Positions 1-11,369 of a DNA stretch of 64,000 bases are shown here, in pieces. A program made the position numbers and the translations under genes. Origin of the DNA: Armigeres subalbatus (Eukaryota > Arthropoda > Insecta > Diptera > Culicidae); assembly GCF_024139115.2 (NCBI RefSeq), contig NC_085139.1, forward strand, positions 18,704,821-18,768,820, in the 5' to 3' direction. The notes under the pieces are model-generated. The model saw only the letters and a list, made by a program, of their open reading frames with translations, did no database searches and had not been told where the DNA came from. The stretch's first letter is position 1. Every line of letters starts with the position of its first letter.

Positions 1-350
1 TTGGAACAGAAATCGGTTCTGAATTTGTTTTTCCAAGAGGAGACACCTGGGATAAATGGGGGGAAAACAATGTTTTTTTTTATTAACTCCGGAACACAAC
101 GGTCGATTAGGCCAATTTTCAATTAGGAAGGATTCCGCGTCGAATGCAATCTGTTGCAAGCAAATTCGGATAAGGCTAAGTATAAAAAAGTGTGTCTCAC
201 CTTTTTTGTACACACACACATCCATACACATATACATACACACATACAGACATCGCCTCAATTCGTCGAGCTGGGTTGATTGGTATATAACAATATGGGT
301 TTCCGAGCCTTCTATCAAAGATCGATTTGGAGTGATGCTATGGCCTGACC
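1..350 (+). repeat. Right part of a dispersed TTAA-family repeat
   Basis: The segment matches copies at 36760-37080 and 30640-30900. Shared landmarks in order are AATTTTCAAT, a GTCGAATGCAA-like block, a CA-rich stretch, AATTCGTCGAGCTG, GGTATATAACA and TCCGAGCCTTCTATCAAA. The match stops near 350, where other copies continue into TATAGCCTTTACG. Here the 24-bp array takes over instead. The left end lies outside the window. It is non-coding repeat. Confidence 0.7.
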
Positions 351-356
351 CTATGG

Positions 357-1440
357 GAATTCCCGGAGGAACTTTCGGAGGAATTCCTGGCGGAACTTCC
401 GAAGGAATTCCTGGTGAAACTTCTGGAGAAATTCTTGGAGGAACTTCCAGAGAAATTCCTGGAGGAACTTCCGGACGTATTCCTGGAGGAACTTCCGGAG
501 GAATTCGTGTAGAAACTTCCGGAAGATTTCCTGGAGGAAGTTCCAGAGGAATTCCTGGAGGAACTTCTGGAGAAACTTCCGGAGGAATTCCTGGAGGAAC
601 TTCCAGAGGAATTCGGAGGAACTTTCGGAGGAATTCCTGGAGGAACTTCCGGAGGAATTCCTGGAGGAACTTCCGGAGGAATTCCTGGAGGAACTTCCGG
701 AGGAATTCCTGGAGGAACTTCTGGAGGAATTCCTGGAGGAACTTCCGGAGGAATTCCTGGAGGAACTTCCGGAGGAATTCCTGGAGGAACTTCCGGAGGA
801 ATTCCTGGAGGAACTTCCGGAGGAATTCCTGGAGGAACTTCCGGAGGAATTCCTGGAGGAACTTCCGGAGGAATTCCTGGAGGAACTTCCGGAGGAATTC
901 CTGGAGGAACTTCCGGAGGAATTCCTGGAGGAACTTCCGGAGGAATTCCTGGAGGAACTTCCGGAGGAATTCCTGGAGGAACTTCCGGAGGAATTCCTGG
1001 AGGAACTTCCGGAGGAATTCCTGGAGGAACTTCCGGAGGAATTCCTGGAGGAACTTCCGGAGGAATTCCTGGAGGAACTACCGGAGGAATTCCTGGAGGA
1101 ACTTCCGGAGGAATTCCTGGAGGAATTTCCGAAGGAATTCCTGGAGGAGCTTCCGGAGGAATTTCTGGAGAAACTTCCGGAAGAACTTTCGGAGGAATTT
1201 ATGGAGTAACTTCCGGAAGAATTTCTGGAGGTACTTGCGGAGGAATTCTTGGTGGTACTTCCGGAGGAATTCGTGGAGGAACTTCCCGAGGAACTTCAAG
1301 AGGAACTTCCGAAGGAACTTCTAGAGGAACTTCCGGATGAATTTGTGGAGAAACTTCCGATGGAAGTTCTGGAAGTTCCTTCAGATATTCCTCATGAAGA
1401 AACTTCGTGGAGGTACTTCCGGATGAATATCTAAAGGAAT
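357..1440. repeat. 24-bp minisatellite, about 40 copies
   Basis: A tandem array with a 24-bp unit containing the palindromes GGAACTTCC, TCCGGA and GGAATTCC. Copies at about 600-1130 are almost identical. Copies before 600 and after 1140 are increasingly diverged, and the 3' edge fades out near 1440-1500. Because 24 is a multiple of three, long open frames arise on both strands (for example 56-1324), but they only encode Arg/Asn/Trp/Phe-type octapeptide repeats and I do not call them genes. Confidence 0.92.
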
Positions 1441-1852
1441 ATACTGAGGAATTTCTTGATGAACTTCCCAACGAACTCGTTGTAGATCTTCCGAAGAAAT
1501 TCCGGAGATTTTTTGTCGTTTGAAATAAGTTTACGCCGACCCACGCCACCGATCACCAACGGCGTGATGCCGCCGCCGCGTGCTGAAAATGATCTATCAT
1601 GAAGCCGCCGGTAGATTTTCAGTCGGCGCACAGGACTAATTTGAATACCAAACGAATAATCATTTATTATGCTACAATGTTGTGAAAACTCATATGTGAA
1701 TATTGTACATTATGTGGAAGATTTTAATTTGAAAAATGTATTGGACCACTTTCCCTTCGATGGGACTCGAACCCACGATCCACGACACTAAATAGCTTCC
1801 AATAATGGTGGTGCCTGGCTTTGTTTCATTGCGACCGCAAAACAGCACTGAC
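1441..1852 (-). other. Unassigned repeat-like DNA interrupted by the RTE element
   Basis: There is no host gene here. 1540-1625 is GC-rich with short inverted GCCGCC/GGCGGC motifs. On the minus strand 1690-1852 is an open frame that continues, in the same frame, on the far side of the RTE insertion at 5106-5368. A B-box-like GGGTTCGAGTCCC lies at 1764-1776 on the minus strand, but no A box was seen. The joined frame is probably part of an older transposon that I cannot name. Confidence 0.4.
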
Positions 1853-1866
1853 ACGTCGGAGAGCAG
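1853..1866. repeat. Left target-site duplication of the RTE element
   Basis: ACGTCGGAGAGCAG occurs here and again, identically, at 5106-5119. The two copies directly flank the LINE at 1867-5105. A 14-bp direct repeat fits target-primed reverse transcription. Confidence 0.8.
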
Positions 1867-4800
1867 CGGGCAGCAGGGACTATGTCCAAGGGCTTGACGA
1901 TCCCTCCCCAGGCCATCTGCGAGTTGTGGGGCTTGCCTAGGATGTGGTGGGGTTTGACAGTGGGCCCTGTTAAATTCCTTTAAAAAGCTGCATGTATCCG
2001 CAAGTAGGCCCCACCAAAGCGACCGTGTGCCGCTCAAAGCGCACAAGCCCAAGTCCTGGTGTTAGGTGGGACGCCAAACAGCCCTGACACGACGGCCCTC
2101 CGACGAGACAGGAGGTTTGCGCAGGCCCAATAAGCCGCCTGGAAAACCAATAATTACGAACAATATAAGAGATATTGCGACTCGATCGGCAAAGACCTAG
2201 GTGACGAATAAAGGATCACGATTGGAAGCTTGGAACATGGAACTGCAAGTCCCTAGGTTTCGCAGGTTGCGACAGGATGATCTACGATGAATTACATCCC
2301 CACAACTTCGACGTCGTGCGCTGCGGGAGATTTGCTGGACAGGACAGAAAGTGTGGAAAAGCGGGCATCGAGCGGCTACCTTCTACCAAAGCTGTGGCAC
2401 CACCTACGAGCTGGGAACCAGCTTCATAGTGTTGGGTAAGATGCGCCAACGCGTGATTGGGTGGCAGTCAATCAACGCAAGGATGTGCAAGCTGAGGATT
2501 AAAGGCCGTTTCTTCAACTATAGCATCATCAACGTGCACTGCCCACACGAAGGGAGACCCGACGACGAGAAAGAAGCGTTCTACGCACAGCTGGAGCAGA
2601 CATACGATGGATGCACACTGCGGGACGTCAAAATCGTCATCGGCGACTTGAACGCACAGGTAGGAAGGGAGGAAATGCATAGACCGGTCATCGGACCGGA
2701 TAGTCTGCACACCGTATCGAATGACAACGGCCAACGATGCATAAACTTCGCAGCATCCCACGGAATGGTAGTCCGAAGCACCTTCTTTCCCCGCAAAAAT
2801 ATCCATTAGTTCACATGGAGATCACCTTACCAAGAAACCAAATCGACCTCGTTCTAATCGACGGAAAATTCTTTTCCGACATCACGAACGTCCGCACTTA
2901 CCGCAGTGCGAATATCGAATCCGACCACTACCTCGTTGCAGTATGCCTGCGTTCAAAACTCTCGACGGTGTACAACACGCGTCAAAGTCGAAAGCCGCGG
3001 CTTAGCATTGGGCGACTACAAGACGGTAGACTAGCCCAAGAATACGCGCAGCAGCTGGAAGTGGCACTCCCAACGGAAGAGCAGCTAGGCGCAGCGTCTC
3101 TTGAAGATGGCTGGAGAGATATTCGATCCACCATTGGTAGCACCGTAACCGCTGCACTTGGCACGGTGCCCCCGGATCAGAGAAACGACTGGTATGACGG
3201 CGAATGTAAGCAGTTAGTAGAAGAGAAGAATGCAGCATGGGCAAGATTGCTGCAACACCGCACGAGGGCGAACGAGGCACGATATAAACAGTCGCGGAAC
3301 AGACAAAACTCGATTTTCCGGAGGAAAAAGCGCCAGCAGGAAGATCGAGACCGTGAAGAGACGGAGCAACTGTACCGCGCTAATAACACACGAAAGTTCT
3401 AAGAGAAGTTGAACCGTTTACGTAAAAGCCACGTGCCACAGCCTGATATGTGTAAGGACATAAACGGGAACCTTCTGACGAACGAGCGTGAGGTGATCCA
3501 AAGGTGGCAGCAGCACTACGAAGAGCACCTGAATGGCGATGTGGCAGACGAAGATGGCGGTATGGTGATGGACCTGGAAGAACGCACGCAGGACATAATT
3601 TTACCGGCTCTGGATCTCCAGGAAATCCAGGAGGAGATTGGCCGGCTGAAGAACAACAAAGCCCCCAACTACCAGGAGAGCTATTTAAACACGGTGGTGA
3701 GGCACTGGCTAGAGCGCTGCGCTGGGTCATTACCAAGATTTGGAAGCAGGAAGTCTTGCCGCAGGAGTGGATGGAAGGTGTCGTGTGTCCCATCTACAAA
3801 AAGGGCGATAAGCTGGATTGTAGCAACTACCGCGCAATCACATTGCTGAACGCCGCCTACAAGGTACTCTCCCAAATTTTATGCCGTCGACTAGCACCAA
3901 TTGCAAGGAAGTTCGTGGGGCAGTACCAGGCGGGTTTTATGGGCGAACACTCCCCACGGACCAGGTGTTCGCCATTCGCCAAGTACTGCAGAAATGCCGC
4001 GAATACAACGTGCCCACACATCATCTATTCATCGACTCCAAAGCCGCATATGATACAATCGATCGGGACCAGCTATGGCAGCTAATGCACGAAAACGGAT
4101 TTCCGGATAAACTGACACGGTTGATCAAAGCGACGATGGATCGGGTGATGTGCGTAGTTCGAGTTTCAGGGGCATTCTAGAGTCCCTTCAAAACCCGCAG
4201 AGGGTTTGGAAGGGGTAATACGAAGAGCAGTGATTAACATGAGTAGTACAATTTTCAATAAGTCCGTCCAGCTATTTGGCTTCGCCGACGACATAGATAT
4301 TATGGCACGTAGCTTTGAGAAGATAGAGGAAGCTTACATCAGACTGAAGAAGGAAGCCAAGCGGATCGGACTAGTCATCAACACGTCGAAGACGAAGTAC
4401 ATGAGAGGAAGAGGTTCAAGAGAAGACAATGTGAGCCACCTACCGCGAGTTTACATCGGTGGTGACGAAATCGAGGTGGTAGAAGAATTTGTGTACTTGG
4501 GCTCACTGGTGACTGTCGATAACGATACCAGCAGAGAAATTCGGAGACGCATAGTGGCTGGAAATCGTATGTACTTTGGACTCCGCAAGACGCTCCGATC
4601 GAATAGAGTTCGCCGCCGTACCAAACTGACAATCTACAAAACGCTCATTAGACCGGTAGTCCTCTACGGACACGAGACCTGGACGATGCTCGTGGAGGAG
4701 CAACACGCACTTGGAGTTTTCGAAAGGAAAGTGCTGCGTACCATCTATGGTGGGGTGCAGATGGCGGACGGTACGTGGAGGAGGCGAATAAACCACGAGT

Positions 4801-5105
4801 TACATGAGCTGCTGGGAGAACCATCCATCGTTCACACCGCGAAAATCGGACGACTACGGTGGGCCGGGCACGTAGCCAGAATGTCGGACAGTAATCCGGT
4901 GAAAATGGTTCTCGACAACGATCCGACGGACACAAGAAGGCGAGGTGCGCAGCGGACAAGGTGGATCGATAAGGTGGAAGATGACTTGCGGACCCTCCGT
5001 AGACCGCGTGGTTGGCGACGTGTAGCCATGGACCGAGCCGTATGGAAAAGACTCTTATATACCGCACAGGCCACTTCGGCCTTAGTCTGAATAAATAATA
5101 ATAAT
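1867..5105 (+). mobile_element. RTE-clade non-LTR retrotransposon, near full length, inactive
   Basis: About 3.2 kb, the usual size for RTE elements, with a 14-bp target duplication and a short AATAAATAATAAT 3' tail. The apurinic endonuclease comes first (about 2230-2990; GDLNAQVG near 2645, SDHYLV near 2922). Reverse transcriptase follows (about 3600-4330; FADDIDIM at 4281). A C-terminal region ends with WAGHVARMSDSNPVKMV. The frame is broken near 2800, at the TAA at 3400-3402, near 3680 and near 3970. About 40 bp is missing around 4205, which removes the conserved QGD..LLFNIA motif seen in relatives. The protein would copy its RNA into DNA at a nicked target, but this copy cannot. RTE assignment is from motif style; the closest named family may be JAM1-like. 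Confidence 0.85.
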
Positions 5106-5890
5106 ACGTCGGAGAGCAGATTTGCGAAGATCGCGGCGGTAGCATTTATTGTTGACGTTGTTCTCAAACTTCTTTGGGGTACTGCGCTTAACCAATGCTC
5201 AACGGTGTCCTTGGCTGTTTTCATCTGTAGTCTTGTTTTCAAGCTGGATTCGGCTGGAACGACTCTCAGAATTCGTATGATTCTAGTGGGCTCGTCCGCT
5301 GTAACGTTACCACGAGTCCAAGCTCCGGCATTTGAGTAGGATAAAGCGTTAAGGTCTCGAATGGCCAAGCAGTTCCGAAGAGAATATGAATCGGTAATTT
5401 GCGTTGCATTGCGTTGTGGATTGCATACTGATAGCGGTCATGTATATTCTTAAACTTCTTTACCCCAACTGCTTATGGGTTACTATTTGGGATGAAATAG
5501 CAACCCAATTGTAGGTCCAGAACGATAAAGCATAGGCGCTTTCAACCGGCGCTTGGCACTATCGAGGTCGGCATCGAATGCAATCGATGCGGGATCCACA
5601 AATGTGCGGTGATAAGGCTTGCCTGTGAAACGTAATAAACGAAGCGGTCAAGCTAATGGGATTTTCCAACGTCTTAACGAGGACCGTGTATGAATAGTTT
5701 ATCGATCAGGTATATTTGTCTAAAGCCTGGTCTGTTTCGTCGAGAAATGATCACAAAGCAAAAAGCTGAAACTGAGGCATCACAAAATCTGATAAAAACG
5801 GAGAGTATAGACTCCAACAATTAGAAATCGTGTTCGATTATAGTATGCGGCTGCGAAACCACCTTAAAAATTGGTGAAGCTCGGCGATAA
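5106..5890 (-). other. Unassigned DNA; continuation of the RTE-interrupted frame
   Basis: 5106-5119 is the right RTE target duplication. 5120-5368 on the minus strand is open in the frame that matches 1690-1852 once the RTE insertion is disregarded, giving a candidate coding segment of about 145 codons of unknown identity. I found no convincing homology in it. 5369-5890 shows no gene, repeat or motif that I recognise. Confidence 0.35.
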
Positions 5891-6149
5891 GAATTTCAGA
5901 AGCTATATCGATTACGTCGCAACAATGCAATGCAGCACGGTAATCCATAACGAAGCATGCGTACTCGCGGGCATGATGCACACAAACTATTGGGCAAGGA
6001 AGACAAGGAACACTAGAACCTAAGAGTTGCTCAATAGCACGCGTTCAAAATCATGAAAGAGTCCAGCATGTGCCATGGCTGACAGTGAAATATTCGTACA
6101 GACAAGGCCAGGTGAAAGGAACACGCCAATGACTTGTTGGACGATGATG

Positions 6150-6610
6150 ATGAAGGTGTTTTTAAAAACAAAATGAACATAGTCGACGACGGTCAAGCTG
6201 TGGAATCACCAACGTTAGATGAAATTAAAAAGACATTAAAACTGCTGGAAACTACTGAGATCGCTCGGTTTTCTTGCTAGCTGATCAAGGCCGTTTGAGA
6301 TGTTCAGCATGCCCAGCCATCTGTTCATTCAGTTCAATTCCCATGATTTAGTGGAACGAAAAAAGCATTGGCAGATAATGTCGGAACATGGTTTTACGGT
6401 GAAACTTATTAGGCTTATACGTACAACGCTTGATGGTTCAAATTACATATTTGAATGGCAGACGAAGTGTGAACTTCGTTTGCTACCTAAGAGTTATTAA
6501 AGCAGGGTGATACGCTTCCGAATTTACTTTTCAACATTGCGCTCGAGGGTATGATAAGGAGATCTGTACAGAGTACAGATAAGGGTAGTCTTAGTGATAT
6601 TGCTTCTGAG
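6150..6610 (+). mobile_element. Degenerate RTE-like reverse transcriptase fragment
   Basis: 6174-6266 translates to a segment with SPTLDEIKKTLKLL, typical of the region before the RT domain. 6330-6420 gives HWQIMSEHGFTVKLIRLI, and 6494-6580 gives QGDTLPNLLFNIALEG, the RT motif that the copy at 1867-5105 has lost. Stops and frame shifts separate the pieces, and the stretch between the first two is deleted. It belongs to a different subfamily from the copy just upstream, closer in wording to the fragment at 45400-46140. Confidence 0.7.
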
Positions 6611-6727
6611 GTAGTTCTTTATGGCCATGTGTTAAAAAAAGTTGTGTAACACCGTCCAACCGTTTTATAAAATCTATGACATCTGTACTGTACAAACATT
6701 AATTCTAATACTATAATAATATTGCAG

Positions 6728-8596
6728 GACCTCGAGGATCGCTTACCGCGAAGGCATGGATAAAACAGAAAAGCTTCAATCCGTTGCCAAGATCGTATTC
6801 CACGAGCTGATTCACCAATGGTTCGGAAATGAGGCAACCAGCGCCTGGTGGTCATACATCTGGCTGAACGAAGGAATAACCGTATTTCTGGAGAGCTACC
6901 TCCTGGATAAAATACATCCCGAGTGGAGAACGATGGATCAGTTTCTGGTGAATGAAGTGCACCCGGTCATGGAGCGCGACGTTCTTCCGAAAACTCGACC
7001 GATGACGAAGCAGATCAACACCCCCGAAGAGATTGCGGGGATCTATGATTTCGTAGTTTACCCGAAGGCTGCCTCCGTTATCAGGATGTGGCATTCGATT
7101 GTTGGAAAAGATATTTTCGAGGAATTTTTGGTGGAATATCTGATTGATCGTAGCTACAAAGCAGCGACGGAAGATGATATGATTCGGGTGCTTCAGAGTG
7201 TTGTTGACCGACACGGTGTAAAGCTGCCTCCGGTGAAGGACATCGTGCAGAGTTGGACAATGAATGCCTCATACCCGGTTGTTTTGATCGATAGGTCCGA
7301 CGGGACAGTCAACGTCACGGCGGTTCCTGCTAAAACATTTTACATCCCGTTGACGTGGATATCTAGTTCCAATAAATCTGGCATTGAATGGCTGACTAAT
7401 TTGGAAGGGCAAAAGTCCATTCAACTGGAAGGCATCCCCGCGAATGAATGGGTTCTGTTCAACCCAAGCCAACATGCGTACTACCGGGTGAACTACGATA
7501 TGAAAAGCTGGAACATGTTCATCGATGCTTTGAAAAACGATCACCTGAAAATTCCGACATTAAGTCGAGCTCAACTAATTGACGATTCATTGGCGCTAGC
7601 TAAAACTGATCAACTGAGCATAGATGTCCTTCTGGGCATCTTAAATTACTTACCAAATGAAGTCGATCTTATTCCGCTAAAAGCCGGATTCAAAGCTTGG
7701 CGCTATCTGCATCGAATGCTGGTTGGCAATGAACACTATCCAGCATATTTAGAACACGAAGAGAGCATACTGGAGCAAATATATGTTCGAATGTTGACCA
7801 ACACTGCGGACGACCACATGTCCAAGTTGTATCGCGCGGAGGTTCGTAAGGTTGCTTGTGAACTCGGCGTGCGTAAATGTTTGAATGATTCCCTCGACAT
7901 GTTTGAGGAATTCGTAACCATCGATCCGGATCTTCGAGCTCCGGTGATTTGCGGTGCGCTTAAGGGCAGCGAAAGCTACGATGTGTGGGCTTTGGTGGTG
8001 AAACGTATGACCTATATAACAAGGAATTATGAACAGAAACGAATCAACATTGAAGAGTTTGAGGACATTTTGTATGGATACGGTTGCGTGGTTAGCGGCG
8101 ATCGGTTGGATAACTACATGATGATGTCCTTATCCTACATAGAGACAATGGAGGAATCGGACCGAATTAAAATGTTCAACTATATTGCTGATAGTGGAGT
8201 CAACGGTACGGATATGGCTCTTTACAGGCTAAACAATGATTATAGGACGCTGAAGAGGAGGTAAGACGCTTTGACTTAATTGGTTAAGATTGACATCATG
8301 GAATGACTTTCAGGTACGGGTCGGTAACGGAGATCGTTAGCAATCTAAGGTACGCCATAACTACTGAGGAGCAATTTCAAGAGTACAGCAAATTTATGAG
8401 CAACAACACAGATTCGGACTTGGCTTTCCTACTAGCAGAAGTGCACAACGAGGCTCGCAATAATGTGCGATGGGCGAAAGAGAAGCTCTTGGAGATTTCA
8501 ACATGGATAGCGTCGCAAAATTCTGCATTTACATTCGTTATTTCAAGGACACTGATTGCCTTTGGGTTATCAGCTTTTGTTTACCGTTGGCAATAA
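6728..8596 (+). CDS. Aminopeptidase N paralogue A (M1 family), 3' exons only
   Basis: Two exons: 6728-8260 and 8314-8596, intron 8261-8313 (GTAAGA..TTTCAG), joined in frame through a split Arg codon. They encode 604 residues ending at TAA 8594-8596. The zinc site is HELIH near 6798, with the third ligand in WLNEG about 18 residues on. DFVVYPKAASVIRMW carries the conserved Tyr region, and YYRVNYD opens the C-terminal helical domain. The role is removal of N-terminal amino acids from peptides, probably on the gut surface. The first visible exon starts at an acceptor (TATTGCAG) just after where GAMEN should be, so signal peptide, N-terminal domain and GAMEN must lie upstream of the window across an intron of over 6.7 kb full of transposons, or be lost. 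The C-terminus ends in a hydrophobic stretch (VISRTLIAFGLSAFVY), consistent with a GPI-anchor signal. The open frame of 604 codons argues against a decayed pseudogene. Confidence 0.9.
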
Positions 8597-8597
8597 A
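8592..8597 (+). terminator. Poly(A) signal AATAAA overlapping the stop of gene A
   Basis: AATAAA overlaps the TAA stop codon, and a T-rich stretch follows at about 8622-8635. If it is used, the 3' UTR would be very short. Confidence 0.45.
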
Positions 8598-9314
8598 ATA
8601 GTAACACCCAATTACATTATGCTTTGCTTTATTTTCAACTATCCGTCACTTCATTAATACGATGCAATACCGAGTTCTCACTTTTAGTAGGTACTTATCG
8701 TGAAACCACTGGTAATGTATGGGCAGTGGTTGAACCTGGTTGGTGACATGAAAAAAACAGCACTGCCACTTCAATGCATGCAATTAGTCTCCATTTCAAA
8801 GGACCTATCGATGCCGTCGGGGCCACACAGCATGTTGTAGTTGCCGGATAAAACAGATGCAGCTATTTATTCAGATGAGAGTGGTAAAATAAGCACTACT
8901 GAAATTTGTATTATCATGGAAAAATATGTCATAATTTATTTCCAAAAACTCCAATCTTAGTGAAAATTGTTTCCGTGCGTCAAGCATAATTATTATTCGT
9001 TCTTTGATTTTCAACTAATTAAACGATTTTTTTTTTCATATTTTGCCTAAATGGTCACTTGACAGAAATGGAATATGGACGAAAATGTCGCTTGGCTGTG
9101 AATGTGAAAAGTGTGAAGTGAATAATGACGACACTAGTCAACAGCTGTTTTTTTGTATTCTAACACGGTTACTGCCTGAAACCCTTTAAAAAAAGTTTCA
9201 GGATCCTTTAAGGTGAAGGTGGGTTGAGTACCAAAACAAAGCTTTGAAAGTATTGGTACAATAAAAACTGTCATATACTGTAGTAGTATTGGTGTCGTAT
9301 TAAAAAAAACAAAG
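8598..9314. other. Intergenic DNA, no recognised feature
   Basis: AT-rich sequence without a coding frame, tRNA or terminal repeat that I can support. A short inverted motif with AAAGTTTCAGGATCC occurs near 9190-9215. Confidence 0.4.
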
Positions 9315-9322
9315 AATATTAG

Positions 9323-10280
9323 TAGGGTGGTTCAAAAACGACCCAGCACAACCACGCTCACTCGATTCCGTCCCATGCTCCGAGTGTCCTCCAAAAACCG
9401 ATTTCAACAAAAAGTGGTTGAGCGCATGCCGGTTCAAGTTTGTATGAAAACTAGTATGGAAACTAAACCTTTCATTACACTGGCTACAGTGCCTCCTCTC
9501 CATACGCTGGCGAAAAGAGAGCCCACATAGCTGAAAGCAACATTCCAGGGACTTTACTGAAAGAAAACCGCACCGCAGGAAAGATCCATTGATTACGTAA
9601 AGGGTCGTACACTTATTACGTAAGCAATTTTTCTGGGTTTTTCGACCCCTCCTTCCTTGTAAGATTTTTTTCATTCATATGATTTTTTATTTATATGGAT
9701 CGTAAGATATTGACCGAACCCCCCTTCCCCCATAAGTGCTTACGGAATATGTGTACGGCCCCTAACGCAAAAATAGCATTTTATACCCCACTCACCCCCA
9801 TGTCACACTTTTTGTATGAAGCATCTGCCACTGGTGCGATAGTGTAGACTAGACTAGACTAGCAGTATCTGCCCCTGGTGCGATAGATATCACAGACAAA
9901 TTCTGGGTATTTTGTTGAATTGCACGTTTCACTGATGCCTTCTGAGAAGCCTAATTATCATGCTAAAGATTCGCAACCTCGATTAAAATCGACTCGCAAC
10001 TATTGGAACGACCATTCAATATGGATTGTCTATGGAGCTGAAGCCCTTGAATATTTCATCCAGTCATATGGTCTCCCCCCTCGCCAGGGCCCAATGACGA
10101 AGCACCACAATCAGAATAATGTTACATTCAACCTCGCCATATAAACTGTCATACAAACCTGAAACGACTTGTGCACGGTAAGCCTCTATTCAAACCAGCC
10201 CAAACCATCGGATGACACCCAAATTATAAATCACAATCGACTGAGCGTGGCGGAGCAAAATTATTTTTTGAGCCACCCTA
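9323..10280. mobile_element. hAT-like non-autonomous element (MITE), 958 bp
   Basis: The left end TAGGGTGGTTCAAAAA matches the reverse complement of the right end (TAGGGTGGCTCAAAAA), with one mismatch. It is flanked by 8-bp repeats AATATTAG (9315-9322) and ATTATTAG (10281-10288), 7 of 8 identical. An 8-bp duplication and TAGGG termini point to the hAT superfamily. No transposase frame is present. A smaller element is nested at 9601-9762. Confidence 0.75.
9601..9762. mobile_element. PIF/Harbinger-like MITE nested in the hAT-like element, 162 bp
   Basis: Left end AGGGTCGTACACTTATTACG and right end, read inverted, GGGGCCGTACACATATTCCG. Both are flanked by TAA (9598-9600 and 9763-9765). A 3-bp TWA duplication with GGG..CCGT termini is typical of PIF/Harbinger. 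It is too short to code for a transposase. Confidence 0.75.
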
Positions 10281-10288
10281 ATTATTAG

Positions 10289-10965
10289 TTTGCTGCTGCC
10301 GGTGCCGTTGTTTACATTCGCTCCGCGATCAGTTTTTAATCGTTTTTTTCGGGCAAAAATAGCAGTTTATATTAAGTTTTCGGTTTAAACAAGTGACTGA
10401 TTTCGAAAAGTGATGTTTAATTTGCATTCCATCAACATTTCGGGCTCCTCGTGTGCGGAGAAGTGAGTGAAAACTTGATTTTTTCAGTGCGCTTTGAGAA
10501 GAAGTGAAGTGCAGTGATAAGCCCACCAAATCGCGAACGGCTAATAAATTGGCACGAAACTGCTGATTTATGATATTATTCGAGCCAAAATGCATAAGAC
10601 TGTTTGGATAAACATGTTCATTATCACGGGAAGTGAATAAATATGCTGTGAGCAGGTTAGTAATTTGAATATTAAACTTTTGTTCGATGCTGTTCGATGC
10701 ATTCGAATGTTGGTAGGAGAGGAGTGCGGGAGGTGTGGGGTTGGCCCGTGGAGGGTCCGGTGCCATATAGGCGGCCATCGTGGTACTCTTCGAACTATGT
10801 CCTTAAGGGCTGCATGTTTATATAAAAACACAGTTGTGAATAACTTGTGTAAAAAATTATTAACAAATTAGTCCCATGACATGGATATGACATTTCCCGT
10901 CACTGCTATGGAATATGGACTCGACTTAAGTCGAGTCAAGTACGAGACACTGAAGACGGCCTTAC
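10289..10965. other. Intergenic DNA, no recognised gene
   Basis: Mixed-composition sequence with a G-rich patch at 10720-10755. Short frames exist, but none has recognisable motifs. 10918-10940 contains the near palindrome GACTTAAGTC. Confidence 0.35.
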
Positions 10966-11050
10966 CTTTGAGGTCGAAATACATATCTGTCAAGATACAA
11001 TTAAGTGGTGGAATTCAATGGGATTGTATAAACTCGTCTTATGACAGGTG
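10966..11050. repeat. Dispersed repeat shared with an intron of gene C
   Basis: AGGTCGAAATAC, TCTGTCAAG, ACAATTAAGTGGTGGAAT and CTCGTCTTATGACA occur in the same order at 54635-54716, with a few mismatches. No ends could be defined. It is probably a remnant of a transposon untranslated region. Confidence 0.7.
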
Positions 11051-11369
11051 AAAACATTCCACTAAAAAGCTCAAAATAATTTTCTTATCACATATGGGTT
11101 GTTGAATTTTATTTGGCACGTACATTTGTTGTGAAAAACGGAATTAAATTTACAAAAGTACGTATTTCCATAGAAATTTGGTTTTTCTGCTCTGCAAAGC
11201 TGAATTTTGGCTTTTTACTTTGAGAATAAAGTTTGCATTCCTTAGAATGCGCTTTACACAATGGTTTGTTGGAATTTATTGGATTTTATCTTATGAATGT
11301 CCACGAAGTTAGATGCTGTCATTCAACTTTACAGAACAGAGAAATAAAATTTCTTTGAAAATAAGTGAG
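11051..11369. other. AT-rich intergenic DNA, nothing recognised
   Basis: No open frame with motifs, no terminal repeats and no RNA gene were seen. Confidence 0.35.

Noticed and set aside
56..1324. 422-codon open frame with Arg/Asn/Trp/Phe repeats
   Set aside because: A product of the 24-bp minisatellite, whose length is a multiple of three. The opposite strand is also open.
1764..1776. tRNA B box on the minus strand
   Set aside because: No A box or stem could be found upstream. It may be chance or part of an unknown transposon.
6756..8264. Gene A as a single-exon processed pseudogene
   Set aside because: A 53-bp GT..AG intron is retained, and the frame is open for 604 codons with all catalytic motifs downstream of GAMEN intact.
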